Positions 12,837-32,611 of a DNA stretch of 64,000 nucleotides are shown here, in pieces. A program made the position numbers and the translations under genes. Source of the DNA: Deinococcus apachensis DSM 19763. Lineage in GTDB: Bacteria; Deinococcota; Deinococci; Deinococcales; Deinococcaceae. The notes beneath the pieces are model-generated. The model saw only the letters and a list, made by a program, of their open reading frames with translations. It had not been told where the DNA came from and did no database searches. The stretch spans positions 15,052-79,051 of the forward strand of contig NZ_KB906415.1 of NCBI RefSeq assembly GCF_000381345.1, given 5' to 3'. Numbering within the stretch: the first letter of the stretch is position 1; every line of letters begins with the position of its first letter.

Positions 12837-14045
12837 ATGACCCCGCTCTCGGTCCTGCGAACGCGCCCCCTGTTCGCGCGGCTGTGGCTGGGAGCGCTCG
12901 TGTCGGGCCTGGGGGACAACCTGAGCTGGCTGGCCCTGACGTGGTTCGTGCTGGAACGCACCGAGCGGGGCGCGGCGGTCGGGGCGCTGCTGCTGTGTTT
13001 CGCCCTGCCCGCCGTGGTCACCGGGCCGCTGTGGGGCCGGGCCCTCGACCGCTGGCAGCCGGGGCCGCTCATGCTGCTCGACACCCTGGCGCGGGCCGTG
13101 TTGATCGGCCTGATCCCCCTGCTCGACACCCTGGACATTCTTCAATGGTGGATGGTCCTGGTGATCGCCGCCCTGATGGGTGCCCTCGCCCCCGCGACGG
13201 GTGTGGGCGTGTGCCTCCTCATCCCCGCGCTGCTCGCCGACGAGGAGCTGGAGCCGGGCAACGCGGCCTACGGCCTCACCGGGCAGATTCCTACGGTCTT
13301 CGGCCCGGCGCTCGCGGGTCTGCTGGTCGCGGCCTGGGGGGCACCACGGGCCCTGCTGGTCGATGCCCTGACATTCCTCTTCATGGCCGGGGTGCTGCTG
13401 GGCCTGCCCCGGCTGCCGCGTGGGCACCACACGGCGAGCAGGCCGCAGGCGAACATCCGGCAGGGCTGGTCCCCGGTGGTGTGGGCGGTCCTGGGCCTGA
13501 CCACCCTCTTTTCCTTCGTGTACGGCCCGCTGGAAGCGGCGCTGCCCGTGCTCGCCCGCGAGAGCCTGGGGACGGGCGCCCAGGGGTACGGGGCGCTGTG
13601 GTCCGCCCTGGGAGTGGGGATGGTGGTCGGGACCTTCCTGGTGGGCACGCTGGGCCGGGCATTCCCCGTGAGCCTGGTGCTCGTGGGCATCATGGCGCTG
13701 TGGGGGCTGGTGGTCATGGGATTGCCCCTCGCCTGCGGCGTTGGCCCCGCGCTCGCGGTCATGTTCGCGGGTGGGGTGATCTGGGGGCCCTACACGGCGC
13801 TCGAAACCACCCTGCTCCAGCGCAGCGTGCCCACGGGGCGACATGGGCGCCTCTTCGGGCTGCGGGCCATGCTGCTCGGTCCCGCCGCACCGCTGGGCAC
13901 AGCCCTGGGCGGGCTGCTGCTGCTCGGTCTGAGCGCGGGGTGGGTGATCGCGCTCTCGGGCCTCGGGTGCCTGCTCGGCGCCTTCCTGGCCCTGCCCTGG
14001 CTGCGGCGGGGAGAGCTGGGGGCGGGTGCGGAACCGGTGGGCTAA
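12837..14045 (+). CDS. MFS transporter (enterobactin-exporter type)
   Basis: A 402-residue major facilitator with 12 predicted helices. The first helix and loop (LFARLWLGALVSGLGDNLSW) and the helix 2-3 region (GPLWGRALDRWQPGPL) resemble EntS/MdtH-like exporters (MFS_3 group). Its substrate is unknown. A CATACT element lies 6 bases before ATG 12837, so a leaderless start is likely. The neighbour on the left, truB, is divergent. The following small membrane protein gene has its own -10 element, so the two need not form an operon. Confidence 0.85.
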   Translation: MTPLSVLRTRPLFARLWLGALVSGLGDNLSWLALTWFVLERTERGAAVGALLLCFALPAVVTGPLWGRALDRWQPGPLMLLDTLARAVLIGLIPLLDTLDILQWWMVLVIAALMGALAPATGVGVCLLIPALLADEELEPGNAAYGLTGQIPTVFGPALAGLLVAAWGAPRALLVDALTFLFMAGVLLGLPRLPRGHHTASRPQANIRQGWSPVVWAVLGLTTLFSFVYGPLEAALPVLARESLGTGAQGYGALWSALGVGMVVGTFLVGTLGRAFPVSLVLVGIMALWGLVVMGLPLACGVGPALAVMFAGGVIWGPYTALETTLLQRSVPTGRHGRLFGLRAMLLGPAAPLGTALGGLLLLGLSAGWVIALSGLGCLLGAFLALPWLRRGELGAGAEPVG

Positions 14046-14096
14046 GCCGCAGGTTCTCCTCCCAGGCTCTGCCGTGCCTGGCCCGCCGCCCGCGCG

Positions 14097-14102
14097 TACA
14101 CT
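14097..14102 (+). promoter_or_regulatory. -10 element of the small membrane protein gene
   Basis: TACACT with 7 bases to GTG 14110. It argues for that GTG over in-frame upstream starts. Confidence 0.6.
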
Positions 14103-14109
14103 GCGGGGC

Positions 14110-14477
14110 GTGTTGCGCGCCGCCTTCTGGCTCACCGCCCTGGTGTTCCTGCCCGCCGGGCTGTTCCTGTATTTCCTGTCCCCGGAGGTGGCCTCCATCG
14201 TCGGCGTCTCCCCGCTGTGGCTGGCGCGGGCGGCGGGCGGGCTGCTCGTCGCCTGGGGCGCGTTCCTGGTGGCGGCGGGCCTTCGTCCAGACAGCTTGAG
14301 CGCTGTCGCCCTCGCGGGGGGCAACCTCCTCACCGCCGCCGCGCTCGTGCCGCCCGTCCTGCGCCTGGGGGACGCCCTGCCCGCCCCCGTGCGGACGGCC
14401 CTGCTCTCCCTGGCGGGCGTCCTGACCCTGACCGCCGTCCTGGGCATCCTGATCGCCCCCGCCCGCCGGAGCCGCCT

Positions 14478-14481
<4 letters not shown>
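14110..14481 (+). CDS. Small four-helix membrane protein
   Basis: 123 residues with four hydrophobic segments (starting FWLTALVFLPAGLFLYFL, then LARAAGGLLVAWGAFLVAAG, LAGGNLLTAAALVPPVLRL and a final LLSLAGVLTLTAVLGILIA). No recognised family and no charged active-site motif. The GTG start is fixed by the TACACT element 7 bases upstream. Its stop overlaps the GTG of the pseudouridine synthase gene (GTGA), so the two are probably co-translated. Confidence 0.7.
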
Positions 14482-15248
<767 letters not shown>

Positions 15249-15285
15249 GTGGGAAAGGGGCCATCTCTTTCCCCCACGCCTTTGC

Positions 15286-15291
15286 TAGACT
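15286..15291 (+). promoter_or_regulatory. Extended -10 of rnpB
   Basis: TGCTAGACT: hexamer TAGACT with an upstream TG. The predicted start 7 bases downstream coincides with the first base of the RNase P RNA stem. Confidence 0.65.
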
Positions 15292-15297
15292 GCCCCC

Positions 15298-15725
<428 letters not shown>

Positions 15726-15736
15726 ACCAGGAACAG

Positions 15737-15767
15737 CCCGCCATCCCGAATAGAGGTGGCGGGTTTC
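15737..15767 (+). terminator. Terminator of rnpB
   Basis: CCCGCCA (15737-15743) pairs with TGGCGGG (15757-15763), followed by TTTC. Confidence 0.7.
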
Positions 15768-15822
15768 GTCTGTCAGTGGTAGGCCGTGGGGAAAATCCCC
15801 CTTCCCACCCACCGCCCACCCC

Positions 15823-16176
15823 CTACGGCCTCCGGGCGTCGAGTGCGGCCACCACGAACCCGGCGATCAGCAGCAATCCGCCGATGGGCGTAATCGCGCC
15901 GAGCCACCACTGTCCGCTCAGCACCAGGAGGTAAAGGGTGCCGCTGAAGATAACCGCCCCGATGAGCAGGAGGGCCGGGGCGCGGCGCTGGGCAGGCTGC
16001 GTCCCAAGGGCGAGCAGCGCGAGGGCCGCATACATCTGATACCGCACGCCCGTCTCGAAGTTGGCGAGCAGGGCGGGGTCGAGGCGGGCGCGCAGGGCGT
16101 GGGCCCCGAAGGCACCCAGGGCCACGCCGAGCGCCGCGAGCACTGCTCCGGCCACTGTGGGGTGAAGGTTCCGCAT
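15823..16176 (-). CDS. DUF423 membrane protein
   Basis: A 117-residue protein with four membrane helices. It shows the DUF423 signature: an N-terminal helix with AALGVALGAFGAHALR (~residues 14-29), then FETGVRYQMYAALALL (~41-56) and a C-terminal ITPIGGLLLIAGFVVAAL. The biochemical role of this family (YgdD-like) is unknown. A minus-strand TAGGCT lies 7 bases before the ATG at 16176, which suggests a leaderless message. It is convergent with rnpB. Confidence 0.9.
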   Translation of the reverse strand: MRNLHPTVAGAVLAALGVALGAFGAHALRARLDPALLANFETGVRYQMYAALALLALGTQPAQRRAPALLLIGAVIFSGTLYLLVLSGQWWLGAITPIGGLLLIAGFVVAALDARRP

Positions 16177-16390
16177 GACGGCCAGCCTAGGGGTGGGGAA
16201 GTGGGGAATTGTCCCGGCCCGGGGTGGGAGAGAGCACCAGCTTCCCCCACCGCTCCCATCAGGAGCCGACTCTCGAAAAAGGGCGTCTGTAGGCCCACTT
16301 TTCCTGCTGCTACCTCTTGCGTCAGACCTGACCTGGCCCTCCCTCCGGGGGGCCCAGGTGGGGAAAGGGGAGAGCTCGGCGGGGCAAACG
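16177..16390. other. Upstream part of the mraZ regulatory region
   Basis: With the boxes at 16391-16439 and the leader to 16555 this makes a 379-bp gap without genes. Two further TGGGG motifs lie at 16194 and 16202, but 8 bp apart rather than 10. Short frames here lack coding character. Confidence 0.4.
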
Positions 16391-19582
<3,192 letters not shown>

Positions 19583-19607
19583 GAGCTTCCTGAGAGTCTG
19601 ATGTCAG

Positions 19608-19653
19608 GCGGAGGGGGGAGGAACTCGCCGGAGCTCTCTCTCCCCTCCGCTTT
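19608..19653 (+). terminator. Terminator of the mraZ-ftsI cluster
   Basis: GCGGAGGGG (19608-19616) pairs with CCCCTCCGC (19642-19650), loop of 25 nt, then TTT. An outer arm (GTCTGATGT / ACATCTGAC) may lengthen the stem. Confidence 0.65.
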
Positions 19654-20005
19654 CCACATCTGACTGTGGCGACGGTGACCCTGGAGCTCAACCGATGAGG
19701 AGATTTCGCTGGAATTCGGCCCAATCTCGCTCCTGTGGGTGCTATATCCGATGAGAAAATAAATGAGACCATTAGAGTTGGCCTCATGGTGGTGTTCCGC
19801 CCTGGGCCGACGTTTTTGCTGCTGAAGGTTATCCGTAGAGTCTGAACTCCCAGGTTCTTATGAGAGGATAACGAAAAGCTCACACAGTTTACGCACGGTG
19901 CTTGATTAAGCTCACAAGCTAAGGGGGTCGGTGACCTGTGTCTGCCCGGCCTTCAAACCCACCTTGATCGCCGGGCGCGCCGCGTGGGCGCCCGCAGGAG
20001 AATGC
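19654..20005 (+). other. Leader region of the 3D-domain gene, ~350 bp
   Basis: No protein gene. The stretch from 19680 to 19920 is AT-richer than average. Just before the Shine-Dalgarno GGAG (19997-20000) lies a perfect 7-bp hairpin, CGGGCGC (19972-19978) with GCGCCCG (19988-19994). The length and the hairpin suggest a structured 5' leader, but I could not match it to a known riboswitch. Confidence 0.45.
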
Positions 20006-20824
<819 letters not shown>

Positions 20825-20841
20825 GCCGTTTTTCATCCTGT

Positions 20842-20880
20842 CCGCGTGGGCTGACCCGGGAGGTCGCCCGCGCGGTTTTC
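20842..20880 (+). terminator. Terminator of the 3D-domain gene
   Basis: CCGCGTGGGC (20842-20851) pairs with GCCCGCGCGG (20866-20875), then TTTTC. Strong stem with one mismatch-type pair. Confidence 0.75.
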
Positions 20881-21086
20881 TGGTGTTGTCTCCCAGGTGA
20901 GTCTCGCCCGGGAGCGGGTTGTCGGAGGACCAGGGGTAGGAGTGACTTCGCCTCCGGCGCGGCCTGACTGCCCCGTTCGCCTGCGCCAAAGCCGCCTGGT
21001 CATAGCCCCCGAAGCGAATTTCCGCAGCGTCAAGAGCAAAGCCCTGTCCGGTCTGAGGGCGGCGCACCCCCTTCCTCCCCCTCTGG

Positions 21087-21092
21087 TATCCT
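21087..21092 (+). promoter_or_regulatory. -10 element of the ABC permease gene
   Basis: TATCCT, 8 bases before GTG 21101. It favours this start over the long upstream frame. Confidence 0.6.
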
Positions 21093-21100
21093 CCGCAGAC

Positions 21101-22273
21101 GTGCCCCGCCCTGTCCCTGACCTCGCCTGGACGCTGGCCCGCGCGCACCTGAGGCGGCGGCGGACCCAGAACCTCCTGACCGTCCTGGGGATCGCGGTGG
21201 GCGTGATGGTCCTGATCGCCGCGCTGAGCCTGACGAACGGCTTTACCCGCGCCCTGGTGGACGCCACGCTCCGCGCCAGCCCGCACCTGAGTCTGACGGC
21301 CTTCACCCCCTCGCCGCGCGACCCCGGGCTGGAGACCGAGATGCGCGCCGACCCCCGCGTGACCGCCTTCGTGCCCTTTCTGGGGGACAAGGGGCTGCTG
21401 ACCCGGCCAGCGTCGGCGGGGCGGGCAGCGGGGGTGGACTTCACCACGCTGTTCGGCGTGACGCCCACGGCGGCGACTGTCCTGCGCCTCGCCCCCGAGG
21501 AGGGCACGCTTCTGCGAGCTCTGGGTCCGAACGAGGTGCTTCTGGGCGCGGCCCTGGCCCGCAGCGTCGGGGCCTTCACCGGCGACGAGGTGCGGCTGCT
21601 GAATTCCACCCAGCGCCGGGTGACCCTGCGGGTGAAGGGGGTCTTCAGCACCGGCAACTACCTGATCGACTCCGGCTACGCCTTCACCAGCCTGGGGACC
21701 CTCCAGGCCCTCCAGGGAACGACGAACATCAGCGGCTACCAGCTCCGGCTGCGCGACCCGGACAGTGCCCCGGCGGTGGGGGACGCACTCACCCGCATCC
21801 GGCCCTACACCTCCATCCCCTGGCAGAGCCTGTACGGCACGCTGCTCGACCAGCTCGCCCTGCAAAAGCGGGTGATCGCCTTCGTGGTGTTCCTGATCGT
21901 GATCGTGGCGGCCTTCGGGATCGCCAACGTGCTGACCCTCGCCGTGTTCGAGAAGACGCAGGAGATTGCCATCCTGCGCGCGGTGGGGGCCACACGCGGG
22001 GTGATCACCCGCACGTTCCTGATCGAGGGGGCGCTGCTCGGGCTGGGCGGTCTGTTGCTGGGAAATCTGCTGGGCCTGGGCATCAGCGCCTACTTCACGG
22101 TGCGGCCCTTTCAGCTTCCGGGGGACCTGTACTTCATCACGGCGCTGCCGGTGCAGGTGCGGGCGGGCGACCTGCTGTGGGTGAACGCGGTGGGCCTGGG
22201 AACCACGCTGCTCGCGGCCCTGATTCCCGCCCGCCGGGCGGCCAATGTGGAACCCGCACGGATCATCCGCTGA
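21101..22273 (+). CDS. ABC transporter permease, LolC/LolE-MacB type
   Basis: A 390-residue permease with the type VII layout: one N-terminal helix (LLTVLGIAVGVMVLIAALSL, ~residues 26-45), a ~220-residue periplasmic domain, then three helices in the FtsX core (VFLIVIVAAFGIANVLTLAVF; GLGGLLLGNLLGLGISAYF; GLGTTLLAALIPARRAANV). The helix 2 end EKTQEIAILRAVGATRG is the family's coupling motif, and PARRAANVEPARIIR is the usual C-terminus. Such proteins export lipoproteins, peptides or drugs with an ATPase partner; no ATPase gene is adjacent. GTG 21101 follows TATCCT by 8 bases. Confidence 0.85.
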   Translation: MPRPVPDLAWTLARAHLRRRRTQNLLTVLGIAVGVMVLIAALSLTNGFTRALVDATLRASPHLSLTAFTPSPRDPGLETEMRADPRVTAFVPFLGDKGLLTRPASAGRAAGVDFTTLFGVTPTAATVLRLAPEEGTLLRALGPNEVLLGAALARSVGAFTGDEVRLLNSTQRRVTLRVKGVFSTGNYLIDSGYAFTSLGTLQALQGTTNISGYQLRLRDPDSAPAVGDALTRIRPYTSIPWQSLYGTLLDQLALQKRVIAFVVFLIVIVAAFGIANVLTLAVFEKTQEIAILRAVGATRGVITRTFLIEGALLGLGGLLLGNLLGLGISAYFTVRPFQLPGDLYFITALPVQVRAGDLLWVNAVGLGTTLLAALIPARRAANVEPARIIR

Positions 22274-22339
22274 GCCGGTCTTCATCCGCCGCCTCTCCCG
22301 GAAATGTGAAAAACTTCGTGTCAGACGGACATCACCTTC

Positions 22340-22368
22340 CTGACGGTGGCCTGAAGCACCATTAACAT
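22340..22368 (+). promoter_or_regulatory. Promoter of the DUF4384/PEGA gene
   Basis: CTGACG (-35 like, 22340-22345), 17-bp spacer, TAACAT (-10, 22363-22368). The message would have a ~58-nt leader with GGAGG 7 bases before the ATG. It is one of the few promoters here with a recognisable -35. Confidence 0.6.
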
Positions 22369-22432
22369 TCACCCCCGGGAGGCTCATGGCCCGTCAAGTT
22401 GCCCCCCGTAACCTCTGTCTCGGAGGTACCAC

Positions 22433-23461
22433 ATGAAGAAGCTTCTGATGATCCCGGCCGCGATGCTGCTCGGCACCGCCGCCGCCGCCCCCAAGATCAG
22501 CGCCCAGAGCATTATCGTGAACCCCAGCCAGCCCGACCTGGCCGTGAGCGTTCGCGTCGACAAGGACTCCAGCGGCAACGCCACGCCCACCTACCGCACG
22601 GGCGAGAACATCCGCATCAGCACGACCGTCAACCGCGACGCCTACGTGTACCTGTTCAACGTGGACGCGAACGGGGAAGTGACCCAGATCCTCCCCAACC
22701 GCCTGAGCAGCAGCAACTTCGTGAAGGCGAACACCACGGCGGTGTTCCCCGCGCCCGGCGCCAACTTCAACTTCACGGTGGGCGAGGACGTGGGCCTGAA
22801 CAAGGTGCTCGCGCTCGCCAGCCTGACCGAGCTGAACCTCGACCAGATCAGCTCCTTCAAGACCCAGCAGGACCAGTTCGCCACCGTGACCGCCAAGGGC
22901 CAGCAGCAGCTCGCCCAGGCGCTGAGCATCGTGGTGAACCCCATTCCCCAGAACAGCTGGGTGAGTGACACCGCCTTCTTCAACGTCGCGGCGCGCAACC
23001 CCGTTCAGACGGGCAGCCTGTTTGTGGGCACGAACGTCGCCAACTCGACCGTGATCCTGAACGGCCAGCGGCTGGGCAGCGCCAACACCACCTTCACGAA
23101 CATCCGCCCCGGCTCCTACCCGGTGCGCGTGCAGGCCCCCGGCTTCCGCGACTACACCACGACCATCACCATCCGCGCGGGTGCCACCACCAACCTGAAC
23201 GTCGAGTTCGCGCAGGTTGTCACTCCCGCCCCGGCCCCCGTGGTCAGCAACCAGTTCACCCTCTCCATCCGCAGCAGCGTGAACGGCGCCCGCGTGTTCG
23301 TGGACGGCCAGGAGGTCGGCACGATCCGCAACGGTGGCCTGTCGGTGGACGTGAACCGCGGCGCGACCGAGGTCGTGCTGATCGCCCCCGGTTACCAGAC
23401 CTTCGTGGGCCGCTACAACGTGACCCGCGACGCCCAGATCACCATCACCCCCACCCGCTGA
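22433..23461 (+). CDS. Exported DUF4384 / PEGA-domain envelope protein
   Basis: A 342-residue exported protein. Signal peptide [19 protein letters not shown] is followed by a DUF4384 domain (~residues 35-150: [35 protein letters not shown]). Two PEGA-type beta domains follow (~195-260: [33 protein letters not shown]; and ~270-342: [20 protein letters not shown]). Such proteins sit at the cell surface and bind envelope partners; no enzyme motif is seen. A Shine-Dalgarno and a full promoter indicate strong expression, and a terminator follows, so it is a single-gene unit. Confidence 0.85.
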   Translation: MKKLLMIPAAMLLGTAAAAPKISAQSIIVNPSQPDLAVSVRVDKDSSGNATPTYRTGENIRISTTVNRDAYVYLFNVDANGEVTQILPNRLSSSNFVKANTTAVFPAPGANFNFTVGEDVGLNKVLALASLTELNLDQISSFKTQQDQFATVTAKGQQQLAQALSIVVNPIPQNSWVSDTAFFNVAARNPVQTGSLFVGTNVANSTVILNGQRLGSANTTFTNIRPGSYPVRVQAPGFRDYTTTITIRAGATTNLNVEFAQVVTPAPAPVVSNQFTLSIRSSVNGARVFVDGQEVGTIRNGGLSVDVNRGATEVVLIAPGYQTFVGRYNVTRDAQITITPTR

Positions 23462-23476
23462 AGTTCAGCCCAGACC

Positions 23477-23514
23477 AGAGCACCCCTGCCCGAGCGGCGG
23501 GGGTGCTCTCCTGT

Positions 23515-23515
<1 letters not shown>
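23477..23515 (+). terminator. Terminator of the DUF4384/PEGA gene
   Basis: AGAGCACCCC (23477-23486) pairs with GGGGTGCTCT (23500-23509), followed by CCTGTTC. It reaches the stop codon of the convergent nudix gene. Confidence 0.75.
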
Positions 23516-24095
<580 letters not shown>

Positions 24096-24099
<4 letters not shown>

Positions 24100-24728
24100 G
24101 CGCCCGCCTCCGGGTCCGGCAGGGCGGCCAGGAAAGCGTGGGTGTGTTCCCGCAGCGCCACCTCCGGGTCCACGCCCAGCGACCAGGCCCAGGCGACGAC
24201 CGCCGAAAGCACTTCCGCCACTCCCTGTGTCGTGTCGGGGGCCTTTTGAAGAGTCGCCCCCACGTCCTCCCGGCCCGTCTTCTCCCGCCTGGCGAGCTTC
24301 TGTGCCTGAGTCTCCCGCGCGAGCGCCCCCAGCGCGGCGGGCACCCGGTCGGCGGCGCTGCGGGGGCGGCCTCCCCGCTCGGCGGTCTTGATCACCTCCC
24401 AGTTCGTCACCACCTCGTCCGAGCCGGAGACCTGCACCGCGCCGAACACATGGGGATGCCGCCGCACCAGCTTCTCCACGATGCCGCGCTCCACATCCGG
24501 GTAGCCGAAGGTGCCCTCCTCCTCGGCGATGACCGAATGGAAGGCGACCTGCAGCAGCACGTCCCCGAGTTCGCCCGCGAGGGCGGCAGGGCTTTCGCCC
24601 ACCGCATCCACGGCCTCGGCGGCTTCCTCGAGCAGGTAGGGGCGCAGCGACTCGTGGGTCTGCTCGCGATCCCAGGGACACCCGTCGGGGGCCCGCAGGC
24701 GGCGCAGCGTCTGAAGCAGGTCTTGCAT
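24096..24728 (-). CDS. mazG: Nucleoside triphosphate pyrophosphohydrolase MazG
   Basis: MazG hydrolyses (d)NTPs to NMP and PPi and removes aberrant nucleotides. The 210 residues carry the N-terminal motif [17 protein letters not shown] (~residues 12-28), the metal-binding [10 protein letters not shown] (~34-43) and [20 protein letters not shown] (~52-71). A second, weaker MazG half lies around residues 155-190 ([21 protein letters not shown]), shorter than in E. coli (263 residues). A TAGCAT element lies 6 bases before the ATG. Coupled to the nudix gene. Confidence 0.92.
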
Positions 24729-24889
24729 TAGCCCATGCTAATCGCCGGGGCGAAGAAGTCGGTATCCGGACGAGGATTTGCCCGGCGTACCTCCGGAGTG
24801 GGGAAGGATCGAGTCCCCGGGCAAAGGTCCAGCAGGCCGCTCACGCCCGCTTCACCGTTCGTCAGACACGGTGTGTTGAACTGTGCCTC

Positions 24890-25369
24890 ATGCACAGATT
24901 CCTGACCCCTCTCCTCCTGACCACGTTGCTGGGCGTAAGCATCGAGGCCCGGGCCGCCGCGCCCACTCGGCCATCCCAGGCCACCTGGACCGCCTCCAGG
25001 CTCGCCACCGCCAAGTACGCCATCCTCGACCCGCGTATAGAGGGGAATCCGAACATCGTGAACGGGGAGCAGCGAGCCGGGATTCTGGCGGCCATGAGGC
25101 GGGACTCGGCGGGGGCGATCAAGCGTCGGTATCCGAACGCCACCATTGTGACCGATCTCCAGACCCCCGGCGTGGTCCGGGTGACGCCCGTCCTCGTCAC
25201 GCCGAATGCCCTGGTTCCCTGGGCCAAGCTCACCGCCCGGCTCCAGTTCGACCTGGGCGCGGGTCAGATCGTCACCCTGGACGACCAGTTCGGCCTCCTG
25301 ACCCTCTGGCAGCAGCAGGGCCAGGCCGCCAACTACACCTACGACAGGCTCGTTCAGAGGATGCCCTGA
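24890..25369 (+). CDS. Secreted hypothetical protein
   Basis: 159 residues with a signal peptide (FLTPLLLTTLLGVSIEARA) and a mature, mixed alpha/beta domain. It has no cysteines after the signal and no known motif. Central segments ILDPRIEGNPNIVNGEQRAG and AAMRRDSAGAIKRRYPNATI look like a helix-strand unit; the C-terminus ends in TYDRLVQRMP. I do not recognise the family. A weak TGAACT element 7 bases before ATG 24890 would make it leaderless. It stands alone between mazG (divergent) and an SDR gene. Confidence 0.7.
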   Translation: MHRFLTPLLLTTLLGVSIEARAAAPTRPSQATWTASRLATAKYAILDPRIEGNPNIVNGEQRAGILAAMRRDSAGAIKRRYPNATIVTDLQTPGVVRVTPVLVTPNALVPWAKLTARLQFDLGAGQIVTLDDQFGLLTLWQQQGQAANYTYDRLVQRMP

Positions 25370-25431
25370 CCCCAATTAAGCGCCCCTTCACACGCCCCGG
25401 CCCACCTGTCGGGGCGTGTTAGGTTCGCCCC

Positions 25432-26154
25432 ATGACCCAAAGCGAGTCACAGTCCGCATCTCGAAAAAGCGCCTTCGTGACGGGCGCGAGCAAGGGCATC
25501 GGTTTCGCGGTGGCGCGGGCTCTGACGGGGGCCGGGTACGCGGTGACCCTCACCAGCCGCCGCCAGGCCGAGGTGGAGGCTGCCGCCCGGGAGATCGGCC
25601 AGGGCGCCCGAGGCGTGGTGTGCGACGTGCGTGACCCGCAGGCGCTTCAGCAAGCGGTGGACGCCCACGTCCAAGCCTTTGGCGGCCTGGACGTGCTGTT
25701 CGTGAACGCGGGCGTGGGCAGCTTCGCCAACATAGAGGACCTGACCGTCGAGCAGTGGCGGGAGGTGATCGACACCAACCTCAGTGGCGCCTTCTACACC
25801 ATCAAGGCGGGGATTCCCGCCCTTAAACGCCGGGGCGGGTACATCTTCACCCTCTCCAGCCTGGCGGGGCGCAACCCCTTCGCGGGCGGCGCGGCGTACA
25901 ACGCGAGCAAGTTCGGGCTCAACGGCCTGTCCGAGGTGCTGACCCTCGACCTGCGCCAGCACGACATCAAGGTGACGCAGATCATGCCCGGCAGCGTCGC
26001 CACCCATTTTGCCGGGCACACGCCAAGCGAGGCCGACGCCTGGAAAATTCAGCCCGAGGACATTGCCCAGCTCACCCTCGATCTGCTGGAGATGCCTGCG
26101 CGTACGTTACCCAGCCGGATCGAGGTCCGGCCCAGCAAGCCGCCAAAGCGGTAG
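25432..26154 (+). CDS. Short-chain dehydrogenase/reductase
   Basis: A 240-residue classical SDR. The cofactor motif TGxxxGIG appears as VTGASKGIGFAVA (~residues 15-27), the NAG motif as FVNAGVGS (~87-94), and the catalytic Ser-Tyr-Lys as SLAGRNPFAGGAAYNASKFG (Ser ~143, Tyr ~156, Lys ~160). The SRRQ segment after strand 2 suggests NADP(H) preference (inference). Substrate unknown; size and IEVRP tail resemble FabG-like reductases. An extended -10 TGTTAGGT ends 7 bases before ATG 25432, giving a leaderless start. No operon partner. Confidence 0.88.
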   Translation: MTQSESQSASRKSAFVTGASKGIGFAVARALTGAGYAVTLTSRRQAEVEAAAREIGQGARGVVCDVRDPQALQQAVDAHVQAFGGLDVLFVNAGVGSFANIEDLTVEQWREVIDTNLSGAFYTIKAGIPALKRRGGYIFTLSSLAGRNPFAGGAAYNASKFGLNGLSEVLTLDLRQHDIKVTQIMPGSVATHFAGHTPSEADAWKIQPEDIAQLTLDLLEMPARTLPSRIEVRPSKPPKR

Positions 26155-26276
26155 GAGGAAGGCTTTGCCCGGGGGCCGGGTTCTGAAGCCAGGGCGCTCG
26201 CCTCCAGAATTCTCCCCGGCTGGCCCCGTGGGTCACCGAGGGGGCCAGGCCGCGTTCGTTCCCGCACCTCCAGGCT

Positions 26277-26282
26277 TAAGAT
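26277..26282 (+). promoter_or_regulatory. -10 element overlapping an upstream ATG of the TMEM175 gene
   Basis: TAAGAT overlaps the ATG at 26281 and ends 7 bases before the in-frame ATG at 26290. If functional, only the second ATG can be used. Confidence 0.55.
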
Positions 26283-26289
26283 GGCCGGT

Positions 26290-26916
26290 ATGGCTGAGCT
26301 GCCTCCCGGTCCACAGGACGTGCCTGCCAGCCGCGTCCACAGCCTGAGTGACGGCGTTTTTGCCATCGTCATGACCCTTCTAGTGCTGGAGCTGCGGGTT
26401 CCGGAACAGGTGAGAGGATTGGGGCAGGTGGCCCGCGACGCCCGGCTCGCCGGGGAACTGGTGACGCTCGCGCCGCGCCTGGTGATCTACGCCTTCACCT
26501 TCATCATCGCGGGCCTGAATTGGCTCAGCCACGTGCGCTTCCAGAGGTACGTCCGGCGCACAGACCAGGGCCTGGCTCTTCGGAACGTCGTCTACCTGAT
26601 GCTGGTGTCCCTGCTGCCCTTCTCGTCGGGCCTGATCGGCGCCTACGGGGATACGCCCGCCGGGGTCGCCACCTACGCCCTCAATCAGGTGCTGATCGGC
26701 GCGGCCTTTCTGTGGATGCTGCGCCACGCGGTTCAGCACGGGCTCATGGCTCCGGACTGGCGGGCCCAGCGGCTGGGGGAGCGTGCCCTCGTGAACCTGG
26801 GCGGGTTCGTCCTGATGGCCGTCCTGGCCTTTGTTCGCCCCTCGCTGGCGTGGCTCGCGCCCTTCGCCCCGTTTGTCGGCCGCCTGCTGCACCGGGCCGT
26901 CCGGAAGGCCTGGTAG
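26290..26916 (+). CDS. TMEM175-family (DUF1211) potassium channel-like protein
   Basis: A ~208-residue membrane protein with six hydrophobic segments. The first helix carries the family's filter signature: RVHSLSDGVFAIVMTLLVLEL (RxxxFSDG-type, with Leu instead of Phe; ~residues 16-36). Later segments are IYAFTFIIAGLNWLSHVRF, YLMLVSLLPFSSGLIGAYG and VLIGAAFLWMLRHAV. Bacterial members form tetrameric potassium-selective leak channels. ATG 26290 is preferred over 26281 because TAAGAT overlaps the first ATG and sits 7 bases before the second. It is monocistronic; smpB starts just after with its own -10. Confidence 0.82.
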   Translation: MAELPPGPQDVPASRVHSLSDGVFAIVMTLLVLELRVPEQVRGLGQVARDARLAGELVTLAPRLVIYAFTFIIAGLNWLSHVRFQRYVRRTDQGLALRNVVYLMLVSLLPFSSGLIGAYGDTPAGVATYALNQVLIGAAFLWMLRHAVQHGLMAPDWRAQRLGERALVNLGGFVLMAVLAFVRPSLAWLAPFAPFVGRLLHRAVRKAW

Positions 26917-26942
26917 GGCACCGGCCCCCGAACACGGCCTGC

Positions 26943-26948
26943 TAGAAT
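26943..26948 (+). promoter_or_regulatory. Extended -10 of smpB, overlapping an upstream ATG
   Basis: TGCTAGAAT: the hexamer TAGAAT covers two bases of the ATG at 26947 and ends 7 bases before GTG 26956. Confidence 0.65.
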
Positions 26949-26955
26949 GCCCCGC

Positions 26956-29293
<2,338 letters not shown>

Positions 29294-29305
29294 CCCCTCG
29301 GCCCC

Positions 29306-32607
<3,302 letters not shown>

Positions 32608-32611
<4 letters not shown>

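Noticed and set aside
19890..20005. A c-di-AMP (ydaO-type) riboswitch upstream of the 3D-domain gene
   Set aside because: The context is right, but I could not find the conserved GGTGAA-like and CAGCTAACCTCG-type core segments. Only a simple hairpin is supported.
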